Shown here one piece after another: positions 23,007-32,800 of a DNA stretch of 64,000 bases (the stretch's first letter is position 1; the number at the start of each line of letters is the position of its first letter). The translations under genes and the position numbers were made by a program. The DNA comes from Planctomycetota bacterium (lineage in GTDB: Bacteria > Planctomycetota > UBA8742 > UBA2392). The stretch lies in the NCBI GenBank assembly GCA_020845475.1, contig JADLFN010000039.1:1-64000 (forward strand). The letters run 5' to 3'. The notes below the pieces were generated by a model. That model did no database searches and was not told the origin of the DNA. It was given only the letters and a program-made list of their open reading frames with translations.

Positions 23007-26000
23007 GATTCGGGCAGGCTGTCGATGATATCGAGCGTTTCCATGCTTACGCGGATGACCTGCTTCACTAGCCGCACGATGTATTGCGGGTCGTCTTCGC
23101 GGTTGGGATCAGAGCGGATGCCGGACTTTTTGTCTTCGCTGACCTGATATTGGTCGATCACCCAATCCAAAGCACTGCGGTTGCCGAGCCGGTATTCAAA
23201 GCAGCGCTCGGGAATGCCGCTGAGCGTGAGCCATTCGTTGACCGTGAGTGATTTCTTGTCTTTGGCCAGCCGCATTTTCTCGACGTGCCAGAGATCGCGG
23301 TTCTTGGCACCTTCCTTGATGCTTTCGGTCAGCGGCCAGGGCTCGGCCCTTTCGTAATCAAGGTGCAGCTTGGCGAGCTTTTCGCCTGCGGCTGCGAAGG
23401 CCTTGAAGTCCTGTAGGGGCGACGCATGCGTCGCCCGGCCTTTGCCTTTCTTCGCGGGCGACCCATGGGTCGCCCCTACGAAACCGGCGAACGGGATGCG
23501 GGGCAACTCGCGTTTGAGGCAGTCTTTGAACTTCTCGCGGTAGCCGCGATGGTGGAGCATGGCGTAGACGTAATAAAAAATGTCCCACTTGGAGATGGTC
23601 TTGTCGGCGTAGGCCTCACGGAAAGTCTTCAACGCCCAGTCCGTGATGTTCTCCCGCCGGTTCTTCCCGTCTTCGTCATAGACGTAGAACGGGAAGCATT
23701 GGTGGCCATCCAACGAAGCGCCAAGGTGCAGGTCGACCGGACAATTCCCGACCATTACGTTGTAGGTGTCGGCCCGATAACCAATGTCGCTCACACATAG
23801 GACTTGGTTGGCGGTGTCACGCACGTTCAAAGGGAAGAACGACGGAAACCTACCGCTCTCGTCCACGGCGATATCCGCCAAATACAGCCACTTCTCAGTA
23901 AACGGTCTGTACAACGCTCGACGGATGTGACCCCCGAAGTAATCCAGTTCCTTGTGCCTCTTGAGTGCGGACTTGAGATTTCGGCTCCATTTGACTTTTG
24001 AATAGTCGAGAAAGTCGTCCAAATCCTTGCCCTGCCCTTTGCGGTTAAATCGATCAAGTTCGGAATTGTAGGCGTCGGCGAACGCAGCCAATCTTTTATC
24101 CAGAGAGGTTCGGTCGAAGTCATAGACGACACTGTCGCGATTTGTCGAAACCCCATGAGAGTAGGTTGTGAAGATTGTTTCGGTCCGAGAAGCGCCAGCC
24201 TTGGCGGCCTTGGACGCAATGGAAGGAAACGTCCCAAAGTCGTCTTCATTCGCCGCAGCTAGCCAATTGCCGCGAAGGTCCGGGGCAATTGGTGTAAGAC
24301 TTGATTTGTAGATGTTGCCGATGCGCTTGATGAGGCTGAACTTTTCGAACCGCGTGGCACGCCAATCAACTTCGCTATAGAGAATTCGGTGTTTGGTATC
24401 TTTCTTTGACTTAATGAAGATGTTCACGGAGACGCCAACCATAGCTCCCAGACCAAACACCGTGTGCTCTTCACCAATTGGGATTCCTTCGCGCATCGAG
24501 TCCTTGCGCACGTTTCCCTTCAGGTCAAGTATCAATACCTTGCTGAAATCCTTGGCCAGATGCTTCCTCACGCCGTCAAAAGCTAGGCCGTCCACGAAGT
24601 AGTTGTTGCTGACAAACACAATTACACCCTCGTCGCCGATTCGATCACTTGCCCACCGGAAGAACCTGAGGTAGGGATCGTACAGCTTGCTGCGAAGGGT
24701 CGCTGAGGAGTCTTTGACGTATGTGGCTTGGATACGCGAATCAACTTGGGCGTAGCGACGGTTCTTGTTGTTGTCGTTTTCGCTCTCTTGTTGTGTCCGG
24801 TATGGCGGGTTACCAATGATAACCGTGATTGGAGCCTTGCGCTGTCGCTCTACGCGCTGAGCATTTTCCTTGGTCATGAACGACAGACCCTTCTGCTTGC
24901 TTTCCGCCAGTTCCAGCGTATCCACGAAGCACAGGCCCTCGAACGATTCGTACTCCTTTGTGCGCTCCCAATAAGCGTGCTCAATATTCAGCGCGGCTAT
25001 GTAGTAGGGCAGCAACAGAATCTCGTTGGCGAAGAGCTGGTGTTTATACACGCGCTCAAGATCGGCTCGCGGGATGCGCCGGATTAGATTGACGATGAAA
25101 TTGCCCGTGCCCGTGCAGGGGTCGAGGATGTTCACGTCTTTGCCGCCAAGTGTGGCGCCGAACTCTTTTTGCAGCACTTCATCAACGCTGGCGCACATGA
25201 AATCGACAATCGCCTGCGGCGTGTAAACGATCCCGTGCGTGTCCGCCACCTTCACCGAATAGTCTTGAAAAAAGCGCTCGTAAACGGTGTTTAATAACTC
25301 CTGCTTCTCCGAATAGTCGCCCATGTCCTCGGCCTGCGCTTCGATGGCCTTGTAGAAGTAATCGAGGCCCTTGAGGAATTTTGAGCGGTCAAACTCCTGC
25401 GCCTTGAGCGCGTCGATGACTTTTTCGACTTCGTTGGCGATCACGTTGCGCCGCGTGAAATCTTCCTGGTGGAACACCTTCCTGAAGATGCGCTCCGTGA
25501 GCAGGTGCTGCACCAGCATTTCATCGACGGTGCTTTGCGAGATCGAAGGATTCAGCGATGACTTGCAGAGTTCAAAGAAGTCGCCAAAGGCTTTCTTGAA
25601 GCCTGTGTTGTTGGCGTGCGCCTTCTTGAGTTCCTCCTGCAAGTGCTGGGCGAGCACCGGCACATCTTCACGGAATTTCGCTAACGCCTGTTTGAACGAC
25701 TGCTGGACGGGCTTCTCGTAGGCGAAGAACTGGTTGAGCAACAGGCAAAGCTCAGCCGGTTCGTAGAGGTTCTTCGTCTTGAGCTCGATGCCGTTCTGGT
25801 AGTGGATTGCCTGGTGCGTGTCCTCGAAGATGATGTTGTCGGTCGGGTAACCCTTTTCGATCTTCTTCTTTACTTCGATAGCCAGTTTGTCGTCGCCGTC
25901 CTTGGCTTCCCAGTGGCCCAGCGGCACGCCTTCATCGAGCAGCGTTCCATCGGGCACGACGCGCTTGCCATCGCGGTTGATCGGGCGTTCGGGCATGAAC

Positions 26001-26164
26001 GTCCAGCCGCGCTGGCGGGCGAGTTTGCTCAGCAATTCCTGAAACGCGGCGCGCAGTTCCGTCTCGCGTTTGCCACCCTGGCCGCGCAGGGCTTCGAGGG
26101 CCGCGTAGTAATCCTTGATCGGCTTGTGGCTGGGTTTGATGTCTTCGTGGGGCATAGGCGACAT
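22982..26164 (-). CDS. Type IIG/ISP-like restriction-methylation enzyme without helicase
   Basis: About 1060 residues from the start at 26164 (or 26155); the frame upstream of this is translated repeat and was excluded. The N-terminal nuclease-like core has PD72 and E86-A-K88. A long helical region follows, then an N6-adenine methyltransferase with motif I DPCTGTGNF (about 349) and motif IV NPPY (about 450), in gamma-class order. A C-terminal half of type ISP (LlaBIII-like) recognition type completes it. The helicase block expected between nuclease and methyltransferase in type ISP enzymes is missing, so it acts as a single-chain type IIG-like enzyme. Residues around 895-918 are a repeat insertion. 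No partner gene. Confidence 0.8.
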   Translation of the reverse strand: MSPMPHEDIKPSHKPIKDYYAALEALRGQGGKRETELRAAFQELLSKLARQRGWTFMPERPINRDGKRVVPDGTLLDEGVPLGHWEAKDGDDKLAIEVKKKIEKGYPTDNIIFEDTHQAIHYQNGIELKTKNLYEPAELCLLLNQFFAYEKPVQQSFKQALAKFREDVPVLAQHLQEELKKAHANNTGFKKAFGDFFELCKSSLNPSISQSTVDEMLVQHLLTERIFRKVFHQEDFTRRNVIANEVEKVIDALKAQEFDRSKFLKGLDYFYKAIEAQAEDMGDYSEKQELLNTVYERFFQDYSVKVADTHGIVYTPQAIVDFMCASVDEVLQKEFGATLGGKDVNILDPCTGTGNFIVNLIRRIPRADLERVYKHQLFANEILLLPYYIAALNIEHAYWERTKEYESFEGLCFVDTLELAESKQKGLSFMTKENAQRVERQRKAPITVIIGNPPYRTQQESENDNNKNRRYAQVDSRIQATYVKDSSATLRSKLYDPYLRFFRWASDRIGDEGVIVFVSNNYFVDGLAFDGVRKHLAKDFSKVLILDLKGNVRKDSMREGIPIGEEHTVFGLGAMVGVSVNIFIKSKKDTKHRILYSEVDWRATRFEKFSLIKRIGNIYKSSLTPIAPDLRGNWLAAANEDDFGTFPSIASKAAKAGASRTETIFTTYSHGVSTNRDSVVYDFDRTSLDKRLAAFADAYNSELDRFNRKGQGKDLDDFLDYSKVKWSRNLKSALKRHKELDYFGGHIRRALYRPFTEKWLYLADIAVDESGRFPSFFPLNVRDTANQVLCVSDIGYRADTYNVMVGNCPVDLHLGASLDGHQCFPFYVYDEDGKNRRENITDWALKTFREAYADKTISKWDIFYYVYAMLHHRGYREKFKDCLKRELPRIPFAGFVGATHGSPAKKGKGRATHASPLQDFKAFAAAGEKLAKLHLDYERAEPWPLTESIKEGAKNRDLWHVEKMRLAKDKKSLTVNEWLTLSGIPERCFEYRLGNRSALDWVIDQYQVSEDKKSGIRSDPNREDDPQYIVRLVKQVIRVSMETLDIIDSLPESYGGPLPP
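23413..23480. repeat. GGGCGACNNNNNNGTCGCCC double hairpin inside a coding sequence
   Basis: Two perfect palindromes, GGGCGACGCATGCGTCGCCC at about 23417-23436 and GGGCGACCCATGGGTCGCCC at about 23456-23475. They are held in a larger inverted repeat with GTAGGGGCGAC ends. Read in the minus-strand frame they encode VGATHGSP and GRATHASP. Same class as 5010-5038 and 28186-28214. Confidence 0.9.
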
Positions 26165-26223
26165 TATACAGGGCGTGGCGACAAGGGGACACAACGGGGG
26201 CGGGCGCTTGCCTTCGCGGGCTT

Positions 26224-26332
26224 GTAGCGCCGGCATCCTGCCGGCTTCGGCGCGGGCATCTTGCCCGCGCCTTGGGCGGGCGCTGGAAGCTCCCGCCGAG
26301 GCCGCCGGGATGGCGGCGCTACGAACCGCAAC
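26224..26332. repeat. Composite palindromic element with GTAGCGCC ends
   Basis: Outer ends GTAGCGCC and GGCGCTAC are inverted. Inside lie three palindromes: GCCGGCATCCTGCCGGC, CGCGGGCATCTTGCCCGCG and a GGGCGGG...CCCGCC stem. Lies between the restriction-methylation gene and the LOG gene. GTAGCGCCAGC at 49559 looks like a partial relative. Confidence 0.85.
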
Positions 26333-26380
26333 CCCCACGAAGGGAATGCCCGACATCAGGGCTATGACCTTATGGCGCCG

Positions 26381-27085
26381 TTAGTCGTCGTCGCGGGCGC
26401 TTCTTCCCATGGCTCGGGATTTCTGGCTGGCCTTGGGCATTTTCTTGTGGAAATCGACGATGTAGCGCACGGCGTCGTCGGGGTCGTCTGTCCTGTGGAA
26501 CAGGTCGAGGTCTTCGGCGTTGATGTGCTGGTACTGCGCCAGCATCGTGCCCTTGATCCAGTCTATCAAACCCTGCCAGTACTTCATGTTGAACATCACG
26601 CAGGGAATCTTGCGGATTTTCAAGGTCTGCACGAGCGTGAGCACCTCGAACATTTCATCGAGGGTGCCGTAGCCTCCGGGCATGAAGATGAAGCCCTGGC
26701 TGTATTTCACGAACATCACTTTGCGGATGAAAAAGTAGCGGAACTCGACGAGCGTCTTGCAGTAGATGTTCGGCTCCTGCTCCATGGGCAAATCGATGCC
26801 CAGGCCCACGCTTTCGCCGCCGGCCTCAAAGGCGCCGCGGTTGCCGGCTTCCATGATGCCGGGGCCGCCGCCCGTGACCACGCCGTAGCCCGCCTCATTG
26901 AGCTTGCGCGCGACTTCCATGGTCGTCTTGTAAAGCGGCGAATCGGGCGGTGTGCGCGCTGAACCGAATATGGCCACGGCTTTGCCGGTTTTGGAAAGCG
27001 TGTCAAAGCCCTCAACAAATTCGGCCATGACGCGGAACACCTGCCAGGTGTCGCGAAGGCCTTCAATCACTTGGGTTTTGCGCAT
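26381..27085 (-). CDS. LOG family protein (nucleotide 5'-monophosphate phosphoribohydrolase)
   Basis: 234 residues; start at 27085 (MRKTQVIEGLRDTWQVFRVM). Rossmann-like LOG fold. GGGPGIMEAGNRGA is at about 72 and the hallmark PGGYGTLDEMFE at about 135, whose Gly loop and Glu bind and hydrolyse the N-glycosidic bond of purine monophosphates. The longer class (TIGR00730 relatives) with an N-terminal helix is the best match. The C-terminus is basic and acidic in turn (RSARDDD). The minus-strand frame continues far upstream but opposes thiL and was cut here. Confidence 0.85.
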   Translation of the reverse strand: MRKTQVIEGLRDTWQVFRVMAEFVEGFDTLSKTGKAVAIFGSARTPPDSPLYKTTMEVARKLNEAGYGVVTGGGPGIMEAGNRGAFEAGGESVGLGIDLPMEQEPNIYCKTLVEFRYFFIRKVMFVKYSQGFIFMPGGYGTLDEMFEVLTLVQTLKIRKIPCVMFNMKYWQGLIDWIKGTMLAQYQHINAEDLDLFHRTDDPDDAVRYIVDFHKKMPKASQKSRAMGRSARDDD

Positions 27086-27181
27086 GGGGCGGGATGATAG
27101 CGGGAATCCTGTGATTGGCGAGTGTGCCCCCCGTAAATCCCTACGCTCTAAGCCCTTGCATGATGTATAAGGCCATGCGCC

Positions 27182-28189
27182 ATGACCCATGCTCCTAACG
27201 TCTCTGACGAATTCGCTTACATCAAGTGGCTGCGTTCCGAGCTGCCACCCGCCACGCCGCGCCTTGAACTTGGCCCCGGCGACGACGCCGCCATTTTGCG
27301 CATCGAGCAAAAAGAGCGCATCGTGCTCAAGGCTGACTCCGTGCTTGAGGGCGTGCACTTTGTAATCAAGGCGCCGGGCGTCAAAATGCAGCCTTCGCAG
27401 GGCCCCGCAGCCACGCCTGAAGAAGTCGGCCGCAAGGCCCTTTGCCGCTGCCTCTCGGACATGGCCGCCATGGGCGCTGTGCCCATTGCCTGCATGGCCG
27501 CCGTGGCCCTGCACGAAGGCGCGGGTGTGAAGCTGCGCGAAGAACTCTTCCTCGGGCTGGCCAAGGCCTGCGCCACCTACGGCGTCACGCTCGCAGGCGG
27601 CGACACACAAAGCTGGCACGGCCCGCTGATGATGAGCGTTTCCATGGTCGGCGAGATGCAGGGCGAGCGCCCGGCCATCCGCGGCGGCGCCGCTGAGGGC
27701 GACGTGATTGCGATTACCGGCTCGCTCGGCGGCAGCATTCTGGGCCACCACCTGCGCTTTGAGCCGCGCGTGACCGAGGGCCGCTTCCTCGTGCGCCACG
27801 GCATTTCGGCGATGATCGATTTGAGCGACGGCATCTCGGGCGACCTCGCCCACATCTGCGAGGAAAGCTCGCGCCGCCAGCCCCTTGGCGCCGATCTCGT
27901 GGCCGAGGCGATTCCGGTTTCCAAAGCCGCGCGCCGCTTGGCGAAGATTGAAGGCAAGGGCGGCGAGCGCGCGCTGGAGCACGCGCTGCACGACGGCGAG
28001 GATTTCGAGCTGTGCTTCACGGTGCCGCCGTTCCGCTGGCAGCGCATCGTGCGCGAGTGGCCCTTTGACACGCCAATCCGCGCGCTGGGCGTAATTCGTT
28101 CGCGCAAGCCCAACGAGCCCGTGATCCGGCTTTTGCGCAAGGGTGAAGCGGAGGCGCTGGCGCTGAAATCCTGGGTGCACAAGTTGTAG
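27182..28189 (+). CDS. thiL: Thiamine-monophosphate kinase
   Basis: 335 residues; phosphorylates thiamine monophosphate to the diphosphate cofactor. The ThiL/PurM-type ATP-binding fold shows LELGPGDDAAILR near 30, KADSVLEGVHFVI at about 50, the metal-binding CRCLSDMAAMGAVP at about 90, TLAGGDTQSW at about 140 and IDLSDGISGDLAHI at about 215. All Asp ligands are in place. The TAG stop (28187-28189) is shared with a GTAGGGGCGAC repeat. Stands alone, with no other thiamine genes nearby. Confidence 0.92.
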   Translation: MTHAPNVSDEFAYIKWLRSELPPATPRLELGPGDDAAILRIEQKERIVLKADSVLEGVHFVIKAPGVKMQPSQGPAATPEEVGRKALCRCLSDMAAMGAVPIACMAAVALHEGAGVKLREELFLGLAKACATYGVTLAGGDTQSWHGPLMMSVSMVGEMQGERPAIRGGAAEGDVIAITGSLGGSILGHHLRFEPRVTEGRFLVRHGISAMIDLSDGISGDLAHICEESSRRQPLGADLVAEAIPVSKAARRLAKIEGKGGERALEHALHDGEDFELCFTVPPFRWQRIVREWPFDTPIRALGVIRSRKPNEPVIRLLRKGEAEALALKSWVHKL

Positions 28190-28214
28190 GGGCGACATAT
28201 ATGTCGCCCTTACG
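28186..28214. repeat. GTAGGGGCGACATATATGTC hairpin
   Basis: Stem GGGCGACATA/TATGTCGCCC with GTAG at one end and TACG at the other. The first TAG is the thiL stop codon. Same family as 5010-5038 and 23413-23480. Confidence 0.9.
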
Positions 28215-28325
28215 AAGCGGCGACGCATCGACCCGCCACAAAATTCTAGTTCTGTTACCGTACTCACGGCCCCCATTCGCGGGGTAAGATAATGTATTGA
28301 GTTGTTGCACTTGCAGGAGATTGAC

Positions 28326-28814
28326 ATGTCTGAAATCGAACTGATCAGTTCCGAAGTCGAGGACACGCTCTCGATCGGCCGCGAAATCGGTTTGCTCGTG
28401 CCCGCCGGCACGTTTATCGCCCTGACGGGCGAACTGGGTGCCGGCAAGAGCCACCTGGCCAAAGGCATCGCACAAGGCCTGGGCGTTGACGGCTGGGCGG
28501 GGCTGCGCAGCCCCACGTTCACGCTCATGCTCACCTATCACGGCGGGCGCTGCGTGCTGCACCACGTTGATTTCTACCGCCTCGCCGATTCGCCCAACCT
28601 GCCGGGCGAAATCGAGGAAGTCATGCACTCCAAGTCCGACGTCTGCATCGTGGAGTGGGCGCAGGTCTGGCGCGAGCTGTGGCCCAAGCGCCACCTGCAC
28701 GTGGACATGCAGGCGCTCGAGGACAACCAGCGGCGGATCGTGATCCATGACGCCTCAAAGCTGGCGCCCAAACTGGCGGCGCAACTGGCCAAGTGGGCCG
28801 CCCCGAAGGCTTAG
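28326..28814 (+). CDS. tsaE: tRNA t6A biosynthesis ATPase TsaE
   Basis: 162 residues with AGGAGA upstream of the ATG. Walker A loop GELGAGKS at 35-42 and the signature FTLMLTYHG; the acidic end of the switch region is HHVDFYRL. It drives TsaB/TsaD cycles in N6-threonylcarbamoyladenosine formation at A37 of tRNAs. The C-terminus is slightly longer than usual. TsaB is at 13578, so the pathway genes are dispersed in this genome. Confidence 0.93.
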   Translation: MSEIELISSEVEDTLSIGREIGLLVPAGTFIALTGELGAGKSHLAKGIAQGLGVDGWAGLRSPTFTLMLTYHGGRCVLHHVDFYRLADSPNLPGEIEEVMHSKSDVCIVEWAQVWRELWPKRHLHVDMQALEDNQRRIVIHDASKLAPKLAAQLAKWAAPKA

Positions 28815-28834
28815 TCTTGACACGTCAATAGGCG

Positions 28835-29599
28835 CTACGCGAACTTCTGCGCGCGCATGAACACTTCCATCCACTTCGTCTGCCACTCCTTCGATTGGCG
28901 CTCGAGGATCGCGGCCACCACGTCCTGCTTGTCTTCCTCCAGGGCCTTCATCAGCGCGGAACCGTCTTCGGGCTTGTCCATGCGCGCGAACAGCTCGTTG
29001 CTCTGCGCCTCGATGCTGTTCACTTCCTCCTGCGCCGCCGCCACTTCCGCTTCGCGCCCGCGAATCACGGCGCGCCCGGTGTCCGACAACTCATTGAACA
29101 CGCTCTCCAGCGCGGCTTGCAGCTCTTCGTCGTTGCGCGCCTCCCAGTTTCTGACTGCGGTCATCACGATCTCGCGGCATGCGGCCATCAGTTCATCGCG
29201 CCGGTCCATCAGTTGCGCCTGCTTGGTGCTGTAGAGCCGGCTTTCACTGTTTGACATCAGCGGGCGCTCGCCCTTTTCACGCAGCACTTCGCCGGCCTGC
29301 GCGCGCTTGAGCTCCTGCTCGCGGCACAGGCACGCAATGGCAATGCCCAGGTCGTAAAGGCGCAACTGCGCGTCAAGCCGCGCGCCGCCGCGCTGCTTGT
29401 AAAGGCGCTCCACGGCGGCGGAAATGAGCTGCTGCCCGCGCACGTTGGCCTCGGCTCGCGCAAGGTTCGTGGGTGCGAGGCTCGCGCGCGGCTTGGGCGG
29501 GTTCGCCTGGCTTGCGTCTGGCCTGGGCGAGTTCACGGGCTTGGCAGCGTCGGCAGGTTTGGAAGTGGAAGTGGCACTGCGATAGCGGACATTGGACAT
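28835..29599 (-). CDS. Coiled-coil hypothetical protein
   Basis: 254 residues, start at 29599 (MSNVRYRSATSTSKPADAAK). The first 60 residues are Pro/Ala/Ser-rich and disordered-looking. The rest is helical, rich in Glu/Arg/Ala, with long coiled-coil stretches (REAEVAAAQEEVNSIEAQSN). No signal peptide or membrane segment; ends ...QTKWMEVFMRAQKFA. It resembles the flexible-N, helical-C layout of some type III-secretion-like chaperones or cytoskeletal accessory proteins, but I assign no function. Downstream hairpin design at 29617 links it to the island-style spacers. Confidence 0.65.
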   Translation of the reverse strand: MSNVRYRSATSTSKPADAAKPVNSPRPDASQANPPKPRASLAPTNLARAEANVRGQQLISAAVERLYKQRGGARLDAQLRLYDLGIAIACLCREQELKRAQAGEVLREKGERPLMSNSESRLYSTKQAQLMDRRDELMAACREIVMTAVRNWEARNDEELQAALESVFNELSDTGRAVIRGREAEVAAAQEEVNSIEAQSNELFARMDKPEDGSALMKALEEDKQDVVAAILERQSKEWQTKWMEVFMRAQKFA

Positions 29600-29616
29600 G
29601 GGATCTCGGCCCGGAA

Positions 29617-29636
29617 CCCGCGCGAAATTGCGCGTG
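29617..29636. repeat. Hairpin CCGCGCGAAATTGCGCG
   Basis: CGCGC-GAAATT-GCGCG core lying 17 nt upstream of the minus-strand start at 29599. Same GAAA-loop design as the hairpins in the island operon. Confidence 0.65.
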
Positions 29637-29847
29637 GCAGGGCCCTTCAATGCCTGCAACAAAGGGGTACAGGTTTGCGGAAAAAATCCGCAAGTAGTTG
29701 CAAGTGCAGGCAGTACCAAGCGTTATCCGACCGAACACAAGTCACAGTTTGCGCCGTGCGTTGGGCCTTGGGGCGGAAATGCGGCGCAGCTTGCGCGCTC
29801 ATGGGCTATACTGTCGTGTCCCCGCGTGCGCCCCTGCGCAGGTCTTG

Positions 29848-32800
29848 ATGTCCACCCGCACTGTTTTGATTCTGGCGTGTTCACTCGTGCTGCTGTTTGC
29901 GCTCGTGGCCGGCGCGATTGTGTGGCCGGAAATGCGGCCGCGCGGCTTTGTGATCAACAGCGAGCGTGCGGGCCAGGGCGCGCAAGTGCGCAGCGGCGAT
30001 CTGCGCGACGACAGCCCCGAAGCGGGCGGCGGCAATGCGGCCAAACCGGGGCCCGGCCCGAAGGTTATCACAACGGGCAAGACCGAAGAGCCCAGGCGCG
30101 CGCCCTACGACACTTCGAAACTGGATGCGGGCCAGATCCTGCTCCGGGCACAGGTCAAGATCACCAGTCCCGGCGGCCTCGATACGCTGGCTGCGGCTGA
30201 TCGTCTGCCCTGCGACCTGTGCCTGCGCCACATTGATGAAAAGGGCGAAGCGGCGGACCTGTACTACACGTTCGACCTCGACGGCATCATTGAGACTCCG
30301 TGCTCCATCGAAGACTTTCCCATCGAGAATGGCGTGCTGGCAAGCCGCGCGTGGTCGGCGCGCATCTGCTGGAATGACGTTGAAGGATTTGCGCCCATAG
30401 CCGCGCCAAAATTGCAGGAGCGCGTGCTGGATTTCGGCACGATCGAGCTGGATTTGTCGGCGGCTCTTGAAGAGGGCGAGTGGTTGTTCATCGGGCGGCT
30501 GCTGCATCCCACGGGCCTGCCGATCTGCGGCCTTGACTCACTGACGCTGAAAATCGGCGACGACGAGCAAAACTGGATTGAGCAGAGGGAAAACGGCAGG
30601 TTCGTCTGCGATTACTGGGGCGATTACAACGCCGACGTGCGTGTGTGGCTCGTGCACAGTTACGACGAAGACGAAACGCTGCAGGTGCTGGGCAAACCGG
30701 AGATTCGCGGGCGCATTGTGGATTTGGGCGACATCACGGTGAAGTGCGCGGCGATTGAAGTGCACATCGATGCCTGGCCCGACCAGCAACTGCGACGCCA
30801 GCGCCGCGGCCTGGAAGCGAACGCAGAGCTGCCGGAGATAACGGCGGACATTTACCTGTCGTCGATCAACTACAGCACCGAGATCACGTTTGCGTCGCCC
30901 GAAACCGTCAAGGTGGGTTTTGCCATGCCCGGCCCCTACCGCTGGAGTCTCTACCAGTCCGACGAAACGCTGGCCTATGCCGACGCGGGCGGCGAGATCA
31001 TGCTCGAAGCCGGCAAACTGACGCGGCTTGACGTCGCCTTCGTTCCGGTGCATTCAGTGCTGGTGCATTTCAAGGCGGCAGGCGAATTGGGCGACGTGCG
31101 CTTTGAAGTGCAGATGATCAACGCGGACGGCGATGCCGATTACTGGTTGAGCGATCAACTCGGCGCAACGCGACGCACAATCGCTGTGCCCAACCCCAAG
31201 CGCGCGAAAATGGTGTTCACGGCGGCGGCGCGCGGCTGGGTCACAATCGAGTGCGAAGTGGCGCCGGAGACGACTGCGCTGACCATTGAGTTCAAAGAGC
31301 GCGCGCCCGCAACCACGGGCATTCTGGTAGTGGAACTGCCAAAGCTGCCGGAGTTTTTTGATCATCACCCGATTGAAATCGGAATCTTCTGCGAGGTAAT
31401 GAACGCCGGCTCGAAGCAAAAGCAACAACTGGCCTCTTACAACAGTGGCAGCAAGTACTGGGGCCTGACCGATGAAGACAAGTTGCTGCGCTTTGAAGTC
31501 CTGCCGGGGGCGGCGAAAGTGTGGCTTCAGGAAGTGAGCCAGATTTACGGCTATCCGCGCGGCATGATCAGCGGGCCGGTGGAATGCACGGTCACGATCG
31601 ATGCGCCGTGCAAAGTGAAGCTGCCGGCATTTGAAGCGCCGCCATGGAGCGTTGCGGCACAGGGCTCGTACCCGCGCCTGACGTGCGAAGGCCTGCCCAT
31701 GAACTATCACGGCCCGATTCTGGATGGCGCCAATTCACGCAACTATTCGCTGCAATACGGCAACAGCCTGCAATTGCCGGCCGGAGACTACACCATTCCC
31801 GACGGCGCACAGCGCCACACGCTGCGCATGACGCTGCCCACCGAGCAGCAGCAATGGCTGCTGTTTGAGTACGACTTTCCGGCCCGCATCGAAGTGCGCG
31901 TGCGCCGAGGCAAGTCGCTGGTGCCCTCGCTGATCAGCGTCAGCGCTTCGCTAACCGACGGCACCGCTTCCGCCAACGCAACATCGAAGGAGAACGGCAA
32001 GCTGAGACTCTGGGCGCCGCAGGGCGAGGTGCGGCTCAAGGCCGAGGTGCTCGGCAGCCTGACCAGTCTTTTCAAGACGATCGTGGTCGGCGTGGATCTG
32101 ACCGTGGTGGAATTCTCCGTTGAAGGCTCCTACGCGCAATTCGACTGGGATGAGCGCTATCAAACCGAGCCGGGCTGCTGCTGGTGGCTACGCGACGCAA
32201 CGGGCGAAATCATCGACACGCTCCACTCAAGTACGAAATCCAGGAAGTGTGAGCCCGGCACCTACACCCTGCGGCCTGAAAACGCCAACAAACCCGAAAT
32301 CTCGTTTTCAATCGCCGCCGACAGCGACCTCACGCTTGAGATTCCCTTCGTGCCCAAGATTGCTTACACGGGTTCGTTCCTGGTTAAGTATCCCAAGGAT
32401 CTCAAACCCGACCCCGACGGTTATGCCATTGAATGGTTCTGGTACGTGCCGCTGAACAACGACGTGGCCAAGGATATTCAGGCCCGCGATTACGCCTCAG
32501 AATACGGCTGGATGCGCTGCACGGTCGATGGTCTGAAATTCGGCGAGCTGCCGGCCAATGTTGAAATCGTTTTGGCGCTTGCCGTGGGCGCGCTGGACGA
32601 CGACGACAGCTTCGCGCCGCAGGCATGGGCCGCAGCACCCATGCGCCTGACACTCAAGGGCGGCGAAATGGAGACAATCACGGTCGCGTGGAAGCGCGCC
32701 GTGGTGCTCAGCAGTGATTGGTACGACAGCGCCGAGTTCGTTTGGGTCGGCCCTGATGGCGCGGCTATGCGCTTTACGCAATATAACCGCATCTTCCTGC

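Noticed and set aside
26165-26356. Longer N-terminus of the restriction-methylation enzyme
   Set aside because: These codons translate the composite GTAGCGCC palindrome element (GRMPALQ-type residues) and have no homologous content, so the start was moved to 26164.
27086-28534. 717-residue minus-strand frame over the LOG gene and thiL
   Set aside because: Only the first third matches the LOG family; the rest opposes the clear thiL gene on the other strand.
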